Below are positions 7,557 to 15,833 of a DNA stretch of 40,614 bases, in pieces. The position numbers and the translations under genes are program-made. Location: contig NZ_FOLV01000034.1 of the NCBI RefSeq assembly GCF_900112415.1, positions 1-40,614 of the forward strand, read 5' to 3'. This DNA is from Bacillus sp. 491mf. GTDB lineage: Bacteria > Bacillota > Bacilli > Bacillales > Bacillaceae_G. Position 1 is the stretch's first letter, and each line of letters starts with the position of its first letter. Under the pieces are notes generated by a model. That model was not told where the DNA came from. It was given only the letters and a program-made list of their open reading frames with translations, and did no database searches.

Positions 7557-9131
7557 TTAGTTAGATTGTGGTTTACGGCTTTGATGCTTTCTTTCGCCAC
7601 TGCGCCCTCTAGGAGCTCCAGAACGCCCTTCGCCGCGTCCTTCGCCGCGCCCTTGACCTTCTCCTTTACGACCGCCACGATTGCGGTTGCCATCACGGTT
7701 ACGGCCACCTTCACGATTACGGTTACCTTCGCGGTTACCATCACGATAACCACCTCTTCCGTTGCCGTTGCCGTTTCCGCTTCCGTTTCTCTTTCTAGAA
7801 CGATCTTTTGAAACTACCGGCGGTTCTGATGTTAAAGAAACTGGCGTTGCATCCGGCTCTTTTGTCATCATTTTTAAAGCAGCTGCTACAACCGCTACAG
7901 AATCATGCTCTTCTAATAACTCTTCCGCAATACGTTTGTAGTATGATAAGTTTTCACTTTCGATCGTACTTTGAAGTTTTTCAGCAATCAAACGTTGTTG
8001 TCCTTCTAAAGCTTCATCTAATGTTGGTGGATTCATACGATCCATTTTACGTTTTGTTGTACGCTCAATATTCTTTAATTGTCCTGTTTCACGCGGTGTT
8101 ACAAACAGCATCGCAAGGCCTGTTTTACCTGCACGACCTGTACGACCAATACGGTGTACGTATGATTCAGGATCTTGTGGGATATCAAAGTTATATACGT
8201 GTGTTACACCTGAAATATCAAGTCCACGTGCTGCTACATCTGTCGCAACAAGAACTTCGATTGAACCTTCTTTAAATTTACGTAATACAGAAAGACGCTT
8301 CGCTTGTGTTAAATCACCATGAATTCCTTCTGCTGCATAGCCACGTAAGTTTAATGCTTCTGATAATTCATCAACACGGCGCTTTGTACGACCGAATACG
8401 ATTGCAAGCTCTGGAGATTGAATATCTAATAAACGTGTTAACACGTCAAATTTCTTTTTCTCTTGCACTTCTACATAGAACTGCTGAATGTTTGGCATAG
8501 TTACTTCTTTCGCTTTAACCTTAATATGTTTAGGTTCGCTCATGAAGCGTTCCGCAATGCGACGGATTGGATCTGGCATTGTTGCTGAGAACAATAATGT
8601 TTGATGTTCTTCAGGAACATCCGTTAAAATCGCTTCAATATCTTCAATGAAGCCCATATTTAACATTTCATCCGCTTCATCAAGAACAACTGTCTCTACG
8701 TTTTGCAGACGAAGTGTTTTACGTTTAATATGATCTAAAATACGTCCTGGTGTACCAACAATAATGTGTGGACCCTTTTTCAACGCACGAATCTGACGGT
8801 TAATATCTTGGCCGCCATAGATTGGTAAAATACGCACACGCTTATGTTGACCAATTTTGTATAGCTCTTCACCTACTTGAATTGCTAACTCACGAGTTGG
8901 CGCGATAACGATACCTTGAACTGTATCTTGACGTGTATTTACTTTTTCTAATAGTGGTAATCCAAATGCAGCTGTTTTTCCTGTACCTGTTTGAGCTTGA
9001 CCAATGATGTCTACACCTTGTAAGGCTACTGGAATTGTTTCTGCCTGGATTGGTGTTGCCTCTTCAAACCCCATGCTTTCAACAGACTGTAGCAAAGAAC
9101 TGCTTAATCCTAATTCTCGAAATGTTGTCAA
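7557..9131 (-). CDS. cshA: DEAD-box RNA helicase CshA
   Basis: 524-residue ATP-dependent RNA helicase. All core motifs are present: Q motif (GFEEATPIQ), [20 protein letters not shown] (VLDEADEML), SAT, and [12 protein letters not shown] and [10 protein letters not shown] in the second domain. A dimerisation-type region follows, then an arginine-glycine tail of about 85 residues built from imperfect [12 protein letters not shown] repeats, probably an RNA-binding extension. CshA joins RNA decay and ribosome assembly and helps growth in the cold. The start is TTG, fixed by AAAGGAG 8 bases upstream. A leader of about 120 bases precedes it. Confidence 0.95.
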   Translation of the reverse strand: MTTFRELGLSSSLLQSVESMGFEEATPIQAETIPVALQGVDIIGQAQTGTGKTAAFGLPLLEKVNTRQDTVQGIVIAPTRELAIQVGEELYKIGQHKRVRILPIYGGQDINRQIRALKKGPHIIVGTPGRILDHIKRKTLRLQNVETVVLDEADEMLNMGFIEDIEAILTDVPEEHQTLLFSATMPDPIRRIAERFMSEPKHIKVKAKEVTMPNIQQFYVEVQEKKKFDVLTRLLDIQSPELAIVFGRTKRRVDELSEALNLRGYAAEGIHGDLTQAKRLSVLRKFKEGSIEVLVATDVAARGLDISGVTHVYNFDIPQDPESYVHRIGRTGRAGKTGLAMLFVTPRETGQLKNIERTTKRKMDRMNPPTLDEALEGQQRLIAEKLQSTIESENLSYYKRIAEELLEEHDSVAVVAAALKMMTKEPDATPVSLTSEPPVVSKDRSRKRNGSGNGNGNGRGGYRDGNREGNRNREGGRNRDGNRNRGGRKGEGQGRGEGRGEGRSGAPRGRSGERKHQSRKPQSN

Positions 9132-9356
9132 TTTTACTTCTCCTTTTCTATCTAAAATAGCCCAGATTATTCCTTCTTCTCATATTCACAGGATATCCAA
9201 GTAAGGTTGGGCTAAGTCTTCTTCAGACAAAATGCGTTATCAACGCAAGAGTGCCTGACAATTATAATAAAACTAGCTTTTGAAAAATGAATGTAACAAG
9301 TATGCACACTTTAAACATCCAAACGTAAAGCTAGACAAAAGTAGTCCCGAGACAAA

Positions 9357-9398
9357 TTTATCCCGCTATTCTTGGGTAGTAAAACCCCGTTTCAAACA
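9357..9398 (+). repeat. Partial bcr1 repeat
   Basis: TTTATCCCGCTATTCTTGGG and the next 22 bases match the end of the full bcr1 copy at 21414-21569 (read on its minus strand) in about 35 of 41 positions. The rest of the element is missing. Confidence 0.7.
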
Positions 9399-9444
9399 AT
9401 TATAACTTTCAAATGGCAGGAGTAATTATCCTAACTATTCACTC

Positions 9445-9478
9445 AAAAAAGACACTTTCCGTGTTTGCGGAAAATGCC
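9445..9478 (-). terminator. Terminator downstream of murF
   Basis: GACACTTTCCG (9451-9461) and CGGAAAATGCC (9468-9478) form an 11-bp stem on the minus-strand RNA with two G-U pairs, followed by six U (A-run 9445-9450). It lies 235 bases beyond the murF stop, so the murF transcript has a long 3' end or another small RNA ends here. Confidence 0.75.
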
Positions 9479-9712
9479 CTTTCCCTGATGTTTACATATA
9501 TAAACGGGCCTACATTTATCACAAAAATACTCTACAACGTTATTACACCCTATCAATTATATGTTTTGTATGTGTAAAAAGCAAACCCAACTCTCTCCAT
9601 ATTTTATATATGAACTTTGTCATCTTTATCCTAGATTTTAAATCCCTTTATTGTAAGGGGTTCCAGTAATCAGACAATAGAGTAGACCATATACAGGACA
9701 ACAAAGCCCCCA

Positions 9713-11089
9713 TTACTTGATCATCGTAATAACGTCCTCTAATTTCATACCACGAGATGCTTTTACTAATACAACGTCTTTCACATCAACGACTTCTTTT
9801 AAATCCTTAACGAGTTCTTCTTTATTATCATAAGCTTTTACTCGGTCATTAGGAAAATTAATTTTTGCACCTTCTGCCATTTGCGCACCGAGCGTACCAT
9901 ACGTAAACACATATGCAATACGAGCTGGATCAATTAATTTTCCAACTTCATAATGAAATTGTACTTCTTGGTTACCAAGCTCTAACATATCGCCAAGCAC
10001 AAGAATTTTTTTAGAAAATCCATTCAATTCATTCATTAAATGGAACGCTGCTTCCATCGCTGTCGGACTCGCGTTATACGCATCATTAATAATCGTTAAC
10101 CCCGCATCCGTTTTTACAACTTCCATACGCATACCTGTCATCTTCAATGTCACTAAACCTTGTTTCATTTCTTCCCACGTTACACCAAAGAACTCAGCAA
10201 CCGCCATTGATGCTAATGCGTTATATACATTATGCTTCCCAAGAACGGGCAAATAAAATACTACATCCTGCGCTTGATTCATTTTAAATTGTGTACCTGT
10301 TGCTTCCAACTTAACAGATACTTGGTGGTAATCATTCGCTCTTGCATCACCGAATGTAATTGTCTTTGCAGATAAATTCATGCCTGGTACACGTGTAGTT
10401 AACAATGGTTCATCTCCATTATAAACAAATACGCCATTTTCTTGTAAACCTGTCACAATTTCTAACTTCGCTTCGGCAATTCCGTCACGAGAGCCTAAAT
10501 CCATTAAATGCGCTTCTCCAATATTTGTAATAATCGCTGCATCAGGACGAGCAAGCTTTGACAAAAATTCAATTTCACCACGGCTCGACATACCCATTTC
10601 TAATACCGCTATTTCTGTATCTTCTTCTAAATTTAAAATTGTCAAAGGAAGTCCGATATGGTTATTGAAGTTCCCTTCTGTTTTTTGCACTTTAAATTTT
10701 GTTCCCAGTAAGCTTGTCACAATATCTTTCGTTGATGTTTTTCCGTTACTTCCTGTTACACCAACTACTTTCACATTTAATTGGTCACGATAGTTTTTCG
10801 CTAATGTCTGTAATGCTTGTAATGTGTCTTCTACAAAAATAACTGGTACATTTTCCGGCGGGTTTGCCACGCCTTTTTTCCATAGCGTTGCGACAGCGCC
10901 ATTTTCTATCGCTTTCTTTACAAAAGTATGACCATCAAAACGTTCCCCTTGAATTGGAACATATAAATTTCCTTGTTCAATCTTCCTTGTATCAATGGAA
11001 ATACCTTTTATCTCTATATCATTCCACTGCTCCGCCAAACTAGTTCCGCATACCATTTGCTCAACTTGCTTCGCTGTTCGCTTTATCAT
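9713..11089 (-). CDS. murF: UDP-N-acetylmuramoyl-tripeptide--D-alanyl-D-alanine ligase MurF
   Basis: 458-residue cytosolic Mur ligase that adds the D-Ala-D-Ala dipeptide to the peptidoglycan precursor. It shows the N-terminal MurF domain (GISIDTRKIEQGNLYVPI), the ATP loop VTGSNGKTSTKD, NFNNHIGLPLT, LEMGMSSRGEIEFL and the C-terminal domain with NDAYNASPTAMEAA and LGDMLELG. Length is normal. AAGGAG 9 bases upstream supports the ATG. It lies 62 bases downstream of ddl, whose product is its substrate, so the pair is a functional unit; a stable hairpin lies between them. Confidence 0.96.
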   Translation of the reverse strand: MIKRTAKQVEQMVCGTSLAEQWNDIEIKGISIDTRKIEQGNLYVPIQGERFDGHTFVKKAIENGAVATLWKKGVANPPENVPVIFVEDTLQALQTLAKNYRDQLNVKVVGVTGSNGKTSTKDIVTSLLGTKFKVQKTEGNFNNHIGLPLTILNLEEDTEIAVLEMGMSSRGEIEFLSKLARPDAAIITNIGEAHLMDLGSRDGIAEAKLEIVTGLQENGVFVYNGDEPLLTTRVPGMNLSAKTITFGDARANDYHQVSVKLEATGTQFKMNQAQDVVFYLPVLGKHNVYNALASMAVAEFFGVTWEEMKQGLVTLKMTGMRMEVVKTDAGLTIINDAYNASPTAMEAAFHLMNELNGFSKKILVLGDMLELGNQEVQFHYEVGKLIDPARIAYVFTYGTLGAQMAEGAKINFPNDRVKAYDNKEELVKDLKEVVDVKDVVLVKASRGMKLEDVITMIK

Positions 11090-11108
11090 ATAAAAAACAC
11101 TCCTTACA

Positions 11109-11145
11109 AGGAAGAAACACTATTCATTTGAATAGTGCTTCTCCT
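11109..11145 (-). other. Intercistronic hairpin between ddl and murF
   Basis: GAAGCACTATTC and GAATAGTGTTTC (minus strand) form a 12-bp stem around the four-base loop AAAT, followed by a small CCTTGTAAGG palindrome that includes the murF ribosome binding site. There is no T-run directly after the stem, so it looks like an mRNA-stability or translation-control element, not a simple terminator. Confidence 0.6.
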
Positions 11146-11151
11146 TTCTTG

Positions 11152-12237
11152 TTAGATTGTATATTTAATTTTTTGTTTTTCTTCATGACGTTCAATCGCT
11201 AAGCGCACTAATTCTTGAATAAGTTCTGGATACGCTAATCCTGTATTTTCCCATAATAGAGGGAACATACTAAATGGCGTGAATCCTGGCATTGTATTTA
11301 CTTCATTAATAAATACATCACCATCTTTTGTTAAGAAGAAGTCTGCTCGCGTTAATCCCGCACCGTCTAAAGATTGAAATGCAAGAATCGCATACTCGTT
11401 AATCTTCTTATATTCCGATTCCTTAATTTCAGCAGGAATAACCATCGCCGTATCGCCATCAATGTATTTTGATTTATAATCATAGAATTCTTTTTTAGCT
11501 ACGATTTCACCTACAACCGAACATTTCGGTTCATCATTTCCTAATACACCAATTTCCACTTCACGACCAACAATATTCTCTTCTACAATAATTTTACGAT
11601 CGAATTGGAACGCTTCTTCAAATGCATTCTCTAACTCAGCACGATCTTTACATTTATTAATTCCAACGCTTGAGCCAAGATTTGCTGGTTTCACGAAACA
11701 TGGATAGCCTAATGTTTCTTCAACTTTCCCATAAGCTTCTGTGCGATTTTTCTCCCAAACACTGCGGATGAATGAAACATATTTCGCTTGCGGTAAGCCT
11801 GCTTCCGCAAAAATATTTTTCATAACAACTTTATCCATACCTGCAGCTGACGCTAACACACCATTTCCTACATATGGAATATTTATAAGTTCTAACAAGC
11901 CTTGCACTGTTCCATCTTCACCATTTGGTCCATGTAATAACGGAAAGATTACATCGAGTGCATTCTCTTTATCAGAAGATGACATTGGGATAATCTCTGA
12001 ACTTAATGATACAGGAGAAATTGCGTTCTCTTCTCCGTTCAGTTGCAACCCTTGAACGCTGTTTACTTCACCTTCAAGACGCTCACCGCGAACCCATTGT
12101 CCTTGTTCAGTAATATAAATTGGATGAACCTCAAATTTTTCTTGATCTAACGCTTTACTAACAGCAAGAGCTGTTTGTAAAGAAACTTGATGCTCCGCTG
12201 ATTTTCCACCATATAATAAACCTAATTTAATTTTCAT
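11152..12237 (-). CDS. ddl: D-alanine--D-alanine ligase
   Basis: 361-residue ATP-grasp ligase that makes D-Ala-D-Ala for cell-wall synthesis. Recognisable segments are [17 protein letters not shown] at the start, [46 protein letters not shown] and [15 protein letters not shown]. Length fits the Ddl-A type. GGGTGAT 8 bases upstream of the ATG marks the start. It is transcribed with murF. Because the neighbouring alr is broken, the D-alanine used here must come from another racemase. Confidence 0.96.
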   Translation of the reverse strand: MKIKLGLLYGGKSAEHQVSLQTALAVSKALDQEKFEVHPIYITEQGQWVRGERLEGEVNSVQGLQLNGEENAISPVSLSSEIIPMSSSDKENALDVIFPLLHGPNGEDGTVQGLLELINIPYVGNGVLASAAGMDKVVMKNIFAEAGLPQAKYVSFIRSVWEKNRTEAYGKVEETLGYPCFVKPANLGSSVGINKCKDRAELENAFEEAFQFDRKIIVEENIVGREVEIGVLGNDEPKCSVVGEIVAKKEFYDYKSKYIDGDTAMVIPAEIKESEYKKINEYAILAFQSLDGAGLTRADFFLTKDGDVFINEVNTMPGFTPFSMFPLLWENTGLAYPELIQELVRLAIERHEEKQKIKYTI

Positions 12238-12273
12238 AATGAAATCACCCTAATCGTTTGTTTTCATTTTTCT

Positions 12274-12279
12274 ATTGTA
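12274..12279 (-). promoter_or_regulatory. Extended -10 promoter of ddl-murF
   Basis: Minus strand TGCTACAAT: an extended -10 (TG-N-TACAAT), 37 bases ahead of the ddl start, with no good -35. The long inverted repeat at 12283-12321 begins 4 bp upstream of it. Confidence 0.55.
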
Positions 12280-12282
12280 GCA

Positions 12283-12321
12283 CTTTTTACAAAAATAGAT
12301 AGTTCCTATTTTCGTAAAAAG
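12283..12321. repeat. 16-bp inverted repeat upstream of ddl
   Basis: CTTTTTACAAAAATAG (12283-12298) and CTATTTTCGTAAAAAG (12306-12321) are reverse complements at 15 of 16 positions, with a 7-base centre. It occupies the -35 zone of the ddl promoter, so it could be an operator; a bidirectional terminator-like hairpin is the alternative. Confidence 0.7.
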
Positions 12322-12425
12322 CGAAACCGTCCACAAATAGCATGATAGCCAAGTCGACATAACCATTTTTCTAGTTATGTACCTAATAGTATGAGAAAAA
12401 GAACGTATTTGTGTATAATGAAAAC

Positions 12426-12550
12426 TTTATCCCGCATTAACGGGCAGTAATACCCCCACCTCAAAATTCGGCGAAAGCAAAGAGGTTAGGCGGGAGCTAA
12501 ACTGCCCGTAAAAGCCCGATTGGTTCAACTAATAATCAGTGGGGGATGAA
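12426..12550 (-). repeat. Partial bcr1 repeat overlapping the MFS gene end
   Basis: Starts with TTTATCCCGCATTAACGGGC and includes CTGCCCGTAAAAGCCCGATT and AATCAGTGGGGGATGAA; the order is the reverse complement of the full copy at 21414-21569. About 30 bp of the far end are missing where the MFS coding region begins. The last six codons and stop of the MFS gene lie inside it. Confidence 0.88.
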
Positions 12551-13818
12551 GTTCGCTTTACCATATTGTCTTTTTGTCTTTGCTCTACAAGTCGGTCTAA
12601 TGATATGTAAACAAGTCCCGCTACCACACATCCGATTCCTAAAACCGTAAATAAAACGTGACCTAACAAACGATCGAGTAAAAACCCTGCAAGCAGAGGA
12701 CCGAACGCATTACCTGTAATCCATTGTAAGCTAGCCGCTCCCATATACGTACCTCGCAGGTGCTCTGGTGCTAAGTTTGCTATAAATGTCATTTGGACAG
12801 GAGACATAATCATTTCTCCTAATGTATAAATCGCATATACAATTAATAGCGTAACAAGAACTACAGTAGCATTTGCCCCCATTCCGCCAAACCACCTCGG
12901 AAGCCATCCGATGGCAAGAAGACCTATTCCAAATAACCAAGCACCGTATAGCATCGTTTTCCCTACCGGTTTATCAGTCGCCCATTTCGAAATTTGAAAT
13001 TGAAACAAAACTACCAAAAGTCCGTTCATAGCCATTAAGTAAGGATATGGATTATTCACTCCAAATATCCCTTTCATTTCATTATCAAAATGAAGAGGAA
13101 GCATACCTTCTGTTTGCGAAAATCCCATCGAAATAACAATTCCAGCCAATATATAAATGAGTAAAATTTTATCTTGAAATACAATTTTCCATACAGATTG
13201 TTTCGCTTCTTCCTCCTTACTCGTTTGTGTTGTTACATCTTTTGGCATTGTTTCTTGAATAAGTAGTAAAACTAGTATTGCGTAGAACAACATAGAAGAT
13301 GACGCAATCATAAAAATAACCGTTTTAGAAAGCACTACAACCGAAGCACCTATAATTGGGCCAATAGCAGCTCCGATATTATGCCCCATTCGCAGCAAAC
13401 CATATGCTTCTGTTCGCTTTTCAGGTTCAGTTACATCAGCTACCATTGCGGAGGCTGCCGGATGGAACAACGAATTACTTAGCCCTAAACAAATAGATAA
13501 AATAGCATATGGTATAAAACCATCTATAAATAAGAACCCAAGCATTAAAATCGCATTGCTAGCCATTGAAAATATCATAATTGGCTTTCGCCCATAAACA
13601 TCCGCAATTCGGCCGCCTATAAGAGAACCAAAACTTGCCGCAATTGGAGACAGCGCCATAATAATTCCCACTTGCAGCAATGAATCCACTTTATCTTTTA
13701 AATATAATGCAAAAAATGGCATTAACATCATCATTGCAATTCCATTTAACGTCTCCCCAATAAATCGAATCCAAACATTACGATCCATCTGCTTTAATTC
13801 TTGCCATGTTTTCTTCAT
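12529..13818 (-). CDS. MFS drug-exporter-like transporter
   Basis: 429-residue major facilitator with about 12 membrane segments. The loop motif GGRIADVYGRKP between TM2 and TM3 and GPIIGASVVVL (motif C-like region in TM5) place it with the DHA1 multidrug exporters. Substrate unknown. The ending SSPTDY and the stop codon are encoded by a bcr1 repeat, so the native C-terminus was replaced; the core is complete and function is probably kept. The ATG follows a GGGGGAG-rich ribosome binding site. A long leader with an inverted repeat precedes it. Confidence 0.88.
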   Translation of the reverse strand: MKKTWQELKQMDRNVWIRFIGETLNGIAMMMLMPFFALYLKDKVDSLLQVGIIMALSPIAASFGSLIGGRIADVYGRKPIMIFSMASNAILMLGFLFIDGFIPYAILSICLGLSNSLFHPAASAMVADVTEPEKRTEAYGLLRMGHNIGAAIGPIIGASVVVLSKTVIFMIASSSMLFYAILVLLLIQETMPKDVTTQTSKEEEAKQSVWKIVFQDKILLIYILAGIVISMGFSQTEGMLPLHFDNEMKGIFGVNNPYPYLMAMNGLLVVLFQFQISKWATDKPVGKTMLYGAWLFGIGLLAIGWLPRWFGGMGANATVVLVTLLIVYAIYTLGEMIMSPVQMTFIANLAPEHLRGTYMGAASLQWITGNAFGPLLAGFLLDRLLGHVLFTVLGIGCVVAGLVYISLDRLVEQRQKDNMVKRTSSPTDY

Positions 13819-13855
13819 ATTCTCCCCCTCCCACTACTTTTGGGTAGTAAGCGCC

Positions 13856-13898
13856 TGGTCGATTCCACTATCCAATCGAAACTTCACTTAATCGACCA
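13856..13898 (-). promoter_or_regulatory. Inverted repeat in the MFS gene leader
   Basis: TGGTCGATT (13856-13864) and AATCGACCA (13890-13898) are perfect inverted copies with a 25-base gap that holds a further CCAATCGAAAC. A -35 TTTACA, 17 bp, -10 TAAGAT lies just upstream on the minus strand (about 13903-13931). It could be an operator or an RNA hairpin in the leader. Confidence 0.5.
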
Positions 13899-13946
13899 AA
13901 TTTCATCTTATAATATTTTTGTAAAAATGTAAATTTTCAAAAATAA

Positions 13947-13975
13947 AAAGCCGTTCTTTTTCTTAGAACGGCTTT
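13947..13975. terminator. Terminator after the APC permease gene
   Basis: AAAGCCGTTCT (13947-13957) pairs perfectly with AGAACGGCTTT (13965-13975); an A/T-rich run on the left serves the minus strand. It lies just behind the permease stop. Confidence 0.88.
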
Positions 13976-13980
13976 CAACC

Positions 13981-15396
13981 TTATAGATTCACAGTTTTTT
14001 CATCACTAGGTTCTTTGTGTAATGCACTATTCTTTCTGCTATATAAGAAATAGACTCCTATTCCAATTACCATCCAGATTCCAAAACTTTTCCATGTAAT
14101 TGCCGGTAATTGAAGCATTAAATATAAACAAAAGATTACAGTTAGTGCTGGTAAAATCGGCACAAGGGGCGCTTTAAATGCACGCGGTAAATCTGGATGT
14201 GTTTTTCTCATTACAATAACTGCAATTGCAACGAGTGTGAACGCAGATAGAGTTCCGATATTTACAAGATGAGCTAGTACACTTAAGTCAACAAGTCCTG
14301 AAATAAGCGCTGCTACAACCCCTGTTATCCATGTATTTAAAAACGGTGTTTTAAACTTTGGATGTACTTTTGAAAAACGGTTCGGTAATAAACCGTCACG
14401 ACTCATTGCATACGACACACGGACTTGACCATACATCATAACTAACATAACAGTTGTAATTCCTGTAATCGCACCTACTGAAATAACACCTGCCAAACCA
14501 TCTTTTCCAATAAATTGAAGTGCAAATGCTACTGGATCTGAAATATTTAATTTTCCATACGGTACAATACCTGTCAAAATAAGCGAAACAACAATGTACA
14601 AAACAGTACAAATTAATAACGATGCAATAATACCAATTGGTAAATCACGCTGCGGACGTTTTACTTCTTCCGCCGCTGTTGAAACGGCATCAAAACCAAT
14701 AAAAGCAAAGAATACCGTCGCTGCGCCTACCATTACACCATCAAAACCAAACGGCATAAACGGTGTCCAGTTTTCTGGTTTTACATATTTAACACCAGCA
14801 AAGATGAACAATAGTACAACGGCTAATTTAATGAGTACCATAATATTATTTACACGGGCACTTTCACGAACACCTCGTGATAAAAGGACTGTCATAATTA
14901 AAATAATACAAACAGCTGGTAAATCAATAATTCCACCTTTTCCTGCCCCAGGAGCAGAAGCTAAAATGGTTGGAATTTGAATTCCAAACCCTTTTAATAA
15001 AGACTGAAAATAAGCTGACCATCCATTTGCAACAGCTGATGTTGCCAATAAGTACTCAAGCATTAAATCCCATCCAATTAAAAAGGCAAACACTTCTCCC
15101 AGCGTTGCATATGTATACGTATACACACTTCCCGATACCGGTACGCTAGAAGCAAATTCTGCATAACAAAAGGCGGCAAAGGCACAAGCGAGTGCAGCTA
15201 ATGCAAAAGATAAAATAATAGCAGGTCCAGAATGTTTCGCAGCAACTACTCCTGTCAAGACGAAAATACCTGTCCCAACAATCGCCCCTACCCCTAACAT
15301 CGTTAAATCTAATGCTCCTAATGTTCGATCCAATTTCTTCTGACTTCCCTCTTGCAACAGTTGTGTAATCGGCTTTTTTTGAAAGATTTGCTTCAT
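13981..15396 (-). CDS. APC-family amino-acid permease
   Basis: 471-residue amino acid/polyamine/organocation permease with about 12 membrane segments, close to the YfnA/CAT-type group of Firmicutes. The TM1 substrate-binding motif is GAIVGTGIFVLTG, and FAFIGFDAVSTAAEEVKRPQ in TM6 is typical of the cationic-amino-acid-transporter group. It probably imports a neutral or cationic amino acid by proton symport; the substrate is not decided by sequence. I choose the ATG at 15396 because GAGG lies 8 bases before it; a GTG three codons earlier overlaps that site. A good sigma-A promoter lies upstream. Confidence 0.9.
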   Translation of the reverse strand: MKQIFQKKPITQLLQEGSQKKLDRTLGALDLTMLGVGAIVGTGIFVLTGVVAAKHSGPAIILSFALAALACAFAAFCYAEFASSVPVSGSVYTYTYATLGEVFAFLIGWDLMLEYLLATSAVANGWSAYFQSLLKGFGIQIPTILASAPGAGKGGIIDLPAVCIILIMTVLLSRGVRESARVNNIMVLIKLAVVLLFIFAGVKYVKPENWTPFMPFGFDGVMVGAATVFFAFIGFDAVSTAAEEVKRPQRDLPIGIIASLLICTVLYIVVSLILTGIVPYGKLNISDPVAFALQFIGKDGLAGVISVGAITGITTVMLVMMYGQVRVSYAMSRDGLLPNRFSKVHPKFKTPFLNTWITGVVAALISGLVDLSVLAHLVNIGTLSAFTLVAIAVIVMRKTHPDLPRAFKAPLVPILPALTVIFCLYLMLQLPAITWKSFGIWMVIGIGVYFLYSRKNSALHKEPSDEKTVNL

Positions 15397-15446
15397 CCCC
15401 AGCACCTCGGCATTTGTAATTTTCTGAAAATTTAATATTTAAATTC

Positions 15447-15475
15447 ATTTTACTTATTTCATCTTTTTTCGTCAA
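15447..15475 (-). promoter_or_regulatory. Sigma-A promoter of the APC permease gene
   Basis: TTGACG (15470-15475), 17 bp, TAAAAT (15447-15452) on the minus strand, about 50 bases before the start codon. Confidence 0.8.
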
Positions 15476-15639
15476 TAACTTAATAAAAAATTTGTCATTC
15501 CATCACTATTTCGAATGATCTGAACTAGTATGGTGCGTTATTGTAGTACAAATGAAAATTATAAAGATGATTTATATTTGTATATTTTTATATCATTCTA
15601 TAAATATTTTTGGTATTTTAAATATGTCGATTTCTTTAC

Positions 15640-15679
15640 AAGGAGCTGACTAAAAAGTTCACGTTTTAGTCAGCTCCTT
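15640..15679. terminator. Perfect 16-bp hairpin (terminator-like, part of a repeat-like element)
   Basis: AAGGAGCTGACTAAAA (15640-15655) and TTTTAGTCAGCTCCTT (15664-15679) pair perfectly around an 8-base loop. T-rich sequence follows on the plus strand, but no plus-strand gene leads into it. It seems to belong with the structure at 15713-15830. Confidence 0.7.
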
Positions 15680-15712
15680 TCACTTTTTTGTATAATTCAG
15701 CTTTGCGGATCA

Positions 15713-15830
15713 ACTACTTGTATGTCGAAGCGCCGATATATCGCAAAGAACGGTCGATAACGAAAAAAGAACTGACTTCAAAAGGCACTTATGTACCATT
15801 TGGGTCAGTTTGTTCTTTCGACATAGTAGT
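15713..15830. repeat. Large nested-hairpin element after hmgA
   Basis: Outer arms TATGTCGAA (15721-15729) and TTCGACATA (15817-15825), extended by ACTAC/GTAGT. Inside are the palindrome CGATATATCG (15734-15743) and a second stem AGAACTGAC (15769-15777 zone) with GTCAG...TTCTTT (15804-15818). On the minus strand the inner stem is followed by TTCTTTTTT and lies directly behind the hmgA stop, so it can act as the operon terminator. Size and nesting suggest a short interspersed element. Confidence 0.55.
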
Positions 15831-15833
15831 CAT

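Larger units (their letters stand above)
9132..9712. other. 580-bp gap between murF and cshA
   Basis: Holds the cshA leader, a probable cshA promoter with -10 TATAAT (9261-9266 on the minus strand, -35 weak), a small GCGTT/AACGC hairpin in the leader near 9228-9246, a partial bcr1 repeat (9357-9398) and a minus-strand terminator (9445-9478). Bases 9480-9712 show no coding frame with a ribosome binding site on either strand. Confidence 0.6.

Noticed and set aside
7557-7830. Low-complexity repeat in cshA as a possible foreign insertion
   Set aside because: Arg/Gly-rich tails are normal in CshA-type helicases, and the frame is continuous.
15397-15640. T-box or other riboswitch ahead of the APC permease gene
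   Set aside because: A sigma-A promoter lies about 50 bases before the start codon, leaving no room for a T-box leader, and no T-box motif was seen.
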